Part shown: positions 20,864-24,996 of the stretch, piece by piece
Numbering within the stretch: position 1 is the first letter of the stretch
Layout of the letters: every line of letters starts with the position of its first letter
NCBI GenBank assembly: GCA_949063825.1
Contig: CARSRA010000011.1
Span: 1-24,996 of the forward strand
Direction of reading: 5' to 3'
Length of the DNA: 24,996 nucleotides
Source of the DNA: an uncultured Candidatus Saccharibacteria bacterium
GTDB lineage: Bacteria > Patescibacteriota > Saccharimonadia > Saccharimonadales > Saccharimonadaceae
The notes under the pieces: generated by a model
The model's database searches: none
Seen by the model: only the letters and a program-made list of their open reading frames with translations
What the model was told of the DNA's origin: nothing
Position numbers and translations under genes: made by a program

Positions 20864-21313
20864 ATGCCGATAGTACCTCGGATAACAGGTAGTAAAGTAT
20901 TAGAAAGCCGTGAGACGGATGACGGCACGACTATTCGGCGGCGTCGAGTAACAGAGAGTGGTCAACGATTCACTACTTATGAACGGGTCGAGCAGCCGCA
21001 TCTAGTCGTGCGCAAAAGTAATGGCAATCGCGAATTGTTTGATCGCGAGAAATTGATCACTTCGGTGCGGCGTAGCGTAGGGAAGTTTATTGGTTCCGAT
21101 CTAGAAGTAGAAGAGGTAGTGGGCAAAGTTGTTGCATTGCTGCGTTCCGAAAACGAAGAAGAGGTCACTTCACAACAAGTCGGCGACGCCGTGCTTGATG
21201 TGCTGGCCAAGACCAATGAAGTGGCCTATGTGCGCTTTGCAAGTGTGTTTTTAAAGTTCAAGACTTTAGATGATTTTGAAAAGATTTTAAAGCAAAGACG
21301 AGGTGGTGAATAA
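20864..21313 (+). CDS. nrdR: NrdR-like ATP-cone protein lacking the zinc ribbon cysteines
   Basis: 149 residues. SKVLESRETDDG, IRRRR, RFTTYERVEQPHLVVRKSNG and the ATP-cone with REKLITSVRRSVGK, VGDAVLDVL and VAYVRFASV are typical NrdR, the repressor of ribonucleotide reductase genes that senses dATP/ATP. In normal NrdR four cysteines (CPxC near the start and C-x-x-C between RRRR and RFTTYE) form a zinc ribbon that binds DNA. Here none of the four is present: the start reads MPIVPRITGSKV and the second knuckle RRRRVTESGQRF, one residue shorter. So DNA binding may be lost or altered. ATG 20864 was chosen over TTG 20861, with AAGGG upstream. It is probably in one transcript with ftsZ. Confidence 0.8.
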   Translation: MPIVPRITGSKVLESRETDDGTTIRRRRVTESGQRFTTYERVEQPHLVVRKSNGNRELFDREKLITSVRRSVGKFIGSDLEVEEVVGKVVALLRSENEEEVTSQQVGDAVLDVLAKTNEVAYVRFASVFLKFKTLDDFEKILKQRRGGE

Positions 21314-21570
21314 TGCGCATAATTTGTATTTGGCGAGATAATGAAGACTACTCGCGGAGTGTTTCGGAATGGATTCGTGAGTTTGAGCGGCGGACTGGTC
21401 GTGAGATTGAGAATGTCAGTCCGGATACACGCGAAGGGGAAGGTCTATGTAACGCTTATGATATAGTTGAATATCCGACGATTATGATCCTGAAGGAGGA
21501 CGGGTCGGTGGTAGCGAGTTGGCGGGGGAGGAATTTGCCGCTATTTGATGAAGTTGCGTATTGGGCATAG
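21313..21570 (+). CDS. Thioredoxin-fold small protein without CXXC
   Basis: 85 residues. The pattern IICIWRDN, then a helix with SEWIREFERRTG, then YDIVEYPTIMILKEDGSVVASWRG fits a thioredoxin or glutaredoxin-like fold: strand, helix, cis-Pro (Pro55 in EYPT), two strands. The place of the redox CXXC is Cys-Ile-Trp-Arg-Asp (from Cys5), with no second cysteine, so dithiol chemistry is unlikely. The start overlaps the nrdR stop by one base (TAATG), so translation is coupled. Being linked to an NrdR relative hints at ribonucleotide reductase or redox control, but that is only context. Confidence 0.6.
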   Translation: MRIICIWRDNEDYSRSVSEWIREFERRTGREIENVSPDTREGEGLCNAYDIVEYPTIMILKEDGSVVASWRGRNLPLFDEVAYWA

Positions 21571-21617
21571 AGTAGGGTTGGTCTAGATTTGTAGGTCGGA
21601 ATTTTGCAAAAAAATTA

Positions 21618-21646
21618 TTGCTCATCTCGGAGCTTTGTGATAATAT
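21618..21646 (+). promoter_or_regulatory. Promoter of tRNA-Gly
   Basis: TTGCTC 21618-21623, 17-base spacer, TAATAT 21641-21646. It is a weaker -10 than elsewhere in the window. Confidence 0.55.
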
Positions 21647-21656
21647 ATAAATATAT

Positions 21657-21733
21657 GCGGGCGTAGCTCAGTTGTTTAGAGCGCTTCCTTGCCAAGGAAG
21701 AGGTCGAGAGTTAGAGTCTCTTCGCCCGCACCA
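21657..21733 (+). tRNA. tRNA-Gly (anticodon GCC) with altered elbow
   Basis: Acceptor GCGGGCG (21657-21663) / CGCCCGC (21723-21729), D-stem GCTC/GAGC, anticodon stem CTTCC/GGAAG with loop TTGCCAA, T-stem GAGAG/CTCTT, discriminator A and encoded CCA. The D-loop is AGTTGTTTA, where AGTTGGTTA is normal (G19 to U), and the T-loop is TTAGAGT, where TTCGAGT is normal (C56 to A). The conserved G19-C56 tertiary pair is thus changed on both sides to U19-A56. No clear terminator follows. Confidence 0.9.
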
Positions 21734-21796
21734 CATTTTGTAGACAGTAAAAGCGTTTGAGCGGATATCACCCGCGAGCTGACGAAAGAAATAACC

Positions 21797-21825
21797 TTGA
21801 CGTTTTATAGTATCTGTGATACAAT
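21797..21825 (+). promoter_or_regulatory. Promoter of the ileS leader
   Basis: TTGACG 21797-21802, 17-base spacer, TGATACAAT with TACAAT 21820-21825. Transcription start expected about 21832, exactly at the base of the T-box stem I. Confidence 0.85.
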
Positions 21826-21831
21826 AGAAAG

Positions 21832-22002
21832 ATAGAGGTCAGATTAGACTCGTCCGTAGATCTGCGTAAAAGATAAATTGAGAGTTCTCTATGCAGTTGC
21901 TATAAAATAGTGATTTACACTAGGCTTAGGTCAGTGTAGGATGGAGAAAAGTTAGATGGTACCGCCCACTAGGGTTCTAACGGAATTCTAGGGGATTTTT
22001 TG
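21832..22002 (+). promoter_or_regulatory. T-box riboswitch controlling ileS
   Basis: Stem I closes ATAGAG (21832-21837) with CTCTAT (21887-21892), enclosing only ~50 bases, so it is short. A stem III-like hairpin TACACT (21916-21921) / AGTGTA (21933-21938) follows. The T-box sequence AGATGGTACCGCC at 21954-21966 is the conserved part that base-pairs with the CCA end of uncharged tRNA. The terminator CTAGGGTTC (21969-21977) / GAATTCTAG (21983-21991) and a T-run (21996-22001) complete a transcriptional switch. The specifier should be an Ile codon; ATC at ~21859 or ATT at ~21877 are candidates and I cannot decide between them. Known T-boxes read tRNA charging and let the gene through when the tRNA is uncharged. 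Confidence 0.85.
21969..22002 (+). terminator. T-box terminator
   Basis: Nine-base stem with two G-U pairs, loop TAACG, then GGGGA and TTTTTT. It competes with the antiterminator that includes the T-box sequence. Confidence 0.85.
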
Positions 22003-22029
22003 TTTCTAGGAATCATTTTGTTGAGGTTA

Positions 22030-22074
22030 TATAATGGTTCAGTCAAAAGAGTGAATAATATTATAGCACTGAAC
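22030..22074 (+). promoter_or_regulatory. Second -10 and hairpin between T-box and ileS
   Basis: TATAAT at 22030-22035 and an inverted repeat GTTCAGT (22037-22043) / ACTGAAC (22068-22074). A 6-codon frame (ATG 22034, MVQSKE, TGA) overlaps both. It could be a T-box-independent promoter or a leader hairpin; evidence is thin. Confidence 0.35.
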
Positions 22075-22119
22075 AAAAAAGTGATCAGGTTAACTTAAAG
22101 GGAGTGAGAGGGAGAGACT

Positions 22120-24996
22120 ATGAAATATAGCAACAAGCCACGACGAAAGGCCATTGAGTATGAAAAGGCTTTGGTCGAGTGGTGGAAGAAGCATCGGGTC
22201 TTTGAGCGGTCTATCGAACAACGCCCAGAGGACAGTAGTTATGTATTTTATGACGGCCCTCCGTTCATTACTGGGATGCCTCATCATGGCACGTTGCTTA
22301 GTTCGATCGTAAAGGATGCGGTGCCACGCTATCAAACAATGCGTGGTAGGCGCGTAGAACGGCGTTGGGGTTGGGATTGTCATGGTTTGCCAGCAGAGAA
22401 TTTCGTCGAAAAGCAACTTGGGATCACCGATCGACGCGAGATTGGTACGAAATGGTCACTGGAGGATTATATCCTAAAAGCCCGTGAGAGCATGGTCGCG
22501 AACTCGGAAACTTGGGAGGGGACGATTGATCGAATTGGTCGTTGGGTAGATTTTGAGGGTGCATATCGCACCATGGACAAAAGCTTCATGGAGAGCGTCT
22601 GGTGGGCGTTCAAGACCTTATACGAAGCAGGGAAGATCTACGAAGGCGCGAAAGTATTGATGTATGATACGAAATTCGCGACACCAGTTTCAAAGTCGGA
22701 AGTGACGATGGATAATGACGCTTATCAGACAGTGACGGATCCGAGCGCATATGTGGCGTTTGAGGTGGAAGCGGGGCAAAAATGCCATAATGGCGAGTGG
22801 GAGACGGGGGAACATACATATCTACTAGCGTGGACTACGACTCCATGGACCTTGCCAGGGAATATGGCCTTAGCGGTGAATCCAGAGCTAGAATACGCCC
22901 ATGTGAAGTTAAAGGATGATGATAAAATCTATGTTTTGGCGAAGAAGCGCGTCGAGGAAGTATTTAGGGGTCTGGATTATGATGTGCTTTATGATGATGC
23001 AAAAGGTAGAGACCTTGTTGGCCTGAAATATAAATCACTTTACCTTGCCAAAAAAGGAGTGAAACTTGTAGATTGGCAAAAATTTGAACAAAAATATTAT
23101 TCAGCCAAAACAGAGAATGCACACAAAATTTATGCAGCAGAGTTTGTCTCCGATAGTGACGGTACAGGAGTAGTGCATATTGCGCCGGCGTATGGTGAAG
23201 ATGACTATGAACTAGGGAGGAAGAATGGTGTGCCATGTGTTGATGTACTGGACGAATACGGGTGCTATTTGCCAGGAGCGGATGAAGGTCTAAAAGCGGC
23301 AGGGGTGAGGCCGAACGAACAGGGGCAGATTCAGATTTGGGAGGCGAATAAGTTTATTGCGAAGTGTTTCGAAGAAGTGGGGATTATCTGGAAAATCGAT
23401 TATATCAGACATGAATATCCATTTAATCCACGTAGTAAAGAACGCGTGATGTATCGAGCTTTTCCGAGCTGGTTCTTTGATGTTCAGGGGCAGAAACCAT
23501 TAATGATTGCACAAAATGAGAATATTAACTGGTTCCCGGGGTACTTGAAGCATGGTCGGTTTGAAAAAAATATTGAACAGGCTCCGGATTGGAATCTCTC
23601 GCGGGATCGTTTTTGGGCGACAGCAATGCCAGTCTGGAAGGGGGATAAAGGTACGGTGAAAGTAGTCGGTTCATACACAGAATTAAAAGAGCTTAGTGGG
23701 GTAGAATTGGAAGACTATCATCGACCATGGGTAGATGAAATTGAGTTTGAGATTGATGGCGAGCATTTTAAACGAATCGAAAAAGTCCTGGACTGTTGGT
23801 TCGAATCTGGATCGATGCCGTTTGCACAGTTGCATTATCCGTTTGAGAATAAGGAGAAGTTTGAGCGTAATTACCCAGCGGATTTCATTGTTGAGTATGT
23901 AGGTCAGGTACGCGCATGGTTTTATTATGTACACGTCGTAAATACGGCTTTAGCCGAGGTAGGTGGATTTGGTAAGGCGGCGCAAGGGAAGCAAGAAAAG
24001 AATGCCTTCAAGAATGTGATTACTACCGGCACGCTGGCTGGCAATGACGGGCGGAAAATGAGCAAATCTCTCGGAAATTATACTGACCCAAACGAGCTAA
24101 TGGATCAATATTCAGCTGATGCGTTGAGGTTCTTATTGCTCAGCTCACCAGTATTGTCTGGAGAAGATTTTGCGCTTACTGACAAGGACGTCTCCGACGT
24201 GAACCGGAAACTTGCGATGATCTGGAATGTGTATGATTTCTTCGTAACTTATGCGGCGGTGGATGGCTGGGAATTTGTCCCTGGGACGTGTTGCCTCAAC
24301 CCCCAGGATGTACAAAATTCGCTCGATAAATGGATCATTTCGCGTATACACGAGCTGAGAGATGATGTGACGAAAAACATGGACGACTATAATCTACCAG
24401 GAGCATTATCGTCTATCTTGCCGTTCGTAGATGATTTGAGTAACTGGTTTGTTCGGAGGAGCCGTCGGCGTTTCTGGAAGTCTGATGATGATGGCGATAA
24501 AGTTGAAGCGTATCGTACTTTGCATTATGTTATGGTAAAGCTTGCGCAGATTATGGCGCCATTTACACCTTTCTTAGCTGAAGAATTATGGCAGAATCTA
24601 GTCGGAGATGGGGACGCGAAACAGTCGGTCCACCTTCAGGATTGGCCAAAGCAAAAGGAGATTGACCAGGCAGTCTTAGGCCAGATGGCGCGCGTTCGCG
24701 AGGTGATCAACGAAGGCTTGGCGCTGCGGATGCAAAGATCAGATACCGAGGATCAGATTAAGGTGCGCCAGCCACTGAATAAATTTGTGTATCAGGGTGA
24801 AAAATTACCAGAATGGGGTGAGGAAATCATCCGCGAAGAAGTGAACGTCAAGCAGGTTGAAAACGGGAAAGAGACTTGGCTAGATAAGGAGATTACCGAA
24901 GAGCTAGCGCGCGAAGGTTGGACTAGGGAGCTAATCCGATCAGTGCAGAGCGCACGCAAGAAAGCTGACCTACAAGTAAATGATCGGATCAAACTA
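22120..24996 (+). CDS. ileS: Isoleucyl-tRNA synthetase, type 2 (3' end beyond window)
   Basis: 959 codons are present and the frame stays open at the right edge. Charges tRNA-Ile and edits Val-tRNA-Ile; cytosolic. The early sequence FYDGPPFITGMPHHGT, RYQTMRGRRVERRWGWDCHGLPAE is that of IleS2 (eukaryote-like) enzymes. The class I signature is HHGT (55-58) instead of HxGH, so its last His is Thr. The catalytic-domain motif CWFESGSMP and KMSKS (646-650, in GRKMSKSLGN) are intact. The editing domain CP1 lies between, with LLAWTTTPWTLPGN typical of its Thr-rich peptide. The anticodon-binding helices begin near 740. The start ATG 22120 is preceded by GGGAGTGAGAGGGAGAG. Regulation is by the T-box at 21832-22002. 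Confidence 0.95.
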   Translation, partial: MKYSNKPRRKAIEYEKALVEWWKKHRVFERSIEQRPEDSSYVFYDGPPFITGMPHHGTLLSSIVKDAVPRYQTMRGRRVERRWGWDCHGLPAENFVEKQLGITDRREIGTKWSLEDYILKARESMVANSETWEGTIDRIGRWVDFEGAYRTMDKSFMESVWWAFKTLYEAGKIYEGAKVLMYDTKFATPVSKSEVTMDNDAYQTVTDPSAYVAFEVEAGQKCHNGEWETGEHTYLLAWTTTPWTLPGNMALAVNPELEYAHVKLKDDDKIYVLAKKRVEEVFRGLDYDVLYDDAKGRDLVGLKYKSLYLAKKGVKLVDWQKFEQKYYSAKTENAHKIYAAEFVSDSDGTGVVHIAPAYGEDDYELGRKNGVPCVDVLDEYGCYLPGADEGLKAAGVRPNEQGQIQIWEANKFIAKCFEEVGIIWKIDYIRHEYPFNPRSKERVMYRAFPSWFFDVQGQKPLMIAQNENINWFPGYLKHGRFEKNIEQAPDWNLSRDRFWATAMPVWKGDKGTVKVVGSYTELKELSGVELEDYHRPWVDEIEFEIDGEHFKRIEKVLDCWFESGSMPFAQLHYPFENKEKFERNYPADFIVEYVGQVRAWFYYVHVVNTALAEVGGFGKAAQGKQEKNAFKNVITTGTLAGNDGRKMSKSLGNYTDPNELMDQYSADALRFLLLSSPVLSGEDFALTDKDVSDVNRKLAMIWNVYDFFVTYAAVDGWEFVPGTCCLNPQDVQNSLDKWIISRIHELRDDVTKNMDDYNLPGALSSILPFVDDLSNWFVRRSRRRFWKSDDDGDKVEAYRTLHYVMVKLAQIMAPFTPFLAEELWQNLVGDGDAKQSVHLQDWPKQKEIDQAVLGQMARVREVINEGLALRMQRSDTEDQIKVRQPLNKFVYQGEKLPEWGEEIIREEVNVKQVENGKETWLDKEITEELAREGWTRELIRSVQSARKKADLQVNDRIKL

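Noticed and set aside
21560..21656. Small RNA between the thioredoxin-fold gene and tRNA-Gly
   Set aside because: The stretch is under 90 bases and already holds the tRNA promoter; no stable structure is seen.
1..24996. CRISPR array, insertion sequence, transposase, integrase or reverse transcriptase
   Set aside because: No regularly spaced repeats and no such protein motifs in the frames. In particular no DGR reverse transcriptase or AAY-rich template repeat is in the window.
1..24996. Alternative genetic code (TGA as Gly, as in Gracilibacteria/Absconditabacteria)
   Set aside because: Genes such as pgk end with TGA at the expected place and Gly codons are GGN throughout.

Overview
The window looks like chromosomal DNA of a small-genome Patescibacteria (CPR) bacterium, most likely a Candidatus Saccharibacteria (TM7) relative. 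This is inferred from protein style and gene content: a KGG-repeat protein, type-2 IleRS, FISUMP-type surface-protein tails, short intergenic gaps, and the standard code with TGA used as stop and TGG as Trp. No 16S rRNA is present, so the assignment is not proven. Most promoters are sigma70-like with an extended -10 (TGnTATAAT or TGnTACAAT) and, usually, 17-base spacing from a TTGACN-like -35.

Layout. 1-272: C-terminus of a FISUMP/C-type-lectin-like surface protein entering from the left edge. 273-613: mostly non-coding. 614-2801: KGG stress-type protein, zinc metallopeptidase, and ribosomal protein S1 with a structured leader. 2821-3324: terminator, then two head-to-head orphan 3' gene fragments (cassettes). 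3330-5828: accessory block with a phage-type lipoprotein, tRNA-Asn(GTT), a two-TM protein of unknown function and a membrane-anchored DUF2726 protein. 5850-10579: glyA (minus), divergent infB, and a Pro/Ala/Ser-rich single-pass membrane protein. 10665-13265: methyltransferase (minus), tRNA-Arg(TCT), another orphan cassette, SPFH/slipin and a small membrane protein (both minus). 13343-17209: pyk-pgk-adk-map. 17282-18174: a second two-TM protein. 18178-21570: division cluster ftsA, a 12-codon ORF, ftsZ, nrdR-like and a thioredoxin-fold protein. 21657-21733: tRNA-Gly(GCC). 21797-24996: T-box leader and ileS, which runs off the right edge.

How it works together. pyk and pgk carry out lower glycolysis and ATP formation, and adk handles adenylate balance. 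rpsA, infB, map, ileS and three tRNAs serve translation; ftsA and ftsZ serve division. Several housekeeping genes (metallopeptidase, pyk, map, ftsA, methyltransferase) have the -10 hexamer only 6-8 bases before ATG, which predicts leaderless mRNAs. Accessory genes instead have long structured leaders and a shared AAAAGGGGG ribosome-binding motif.

Most interesting signal. At least three copies of one roughly 200-bp 3' cassette (72-280, 2861-3095 on minus, 11708-11939) share sharp boundaries. They differ almost only at NNY codons, the fingerprint of adenine-directed diversification by a diversity-generating retroelement (DGR). Two copies lack any N-terminal gene. No reverse transcriptase or template repeat is in the window. 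Other unusual points: a tRNA-Gly with a paired U19/A56 exchange, a tRNA-Arg with C33, an NrdR without zinc-ribbon cysteines, and a leaderless 12-codon ORF ending inside a terminator just before ftsZ.
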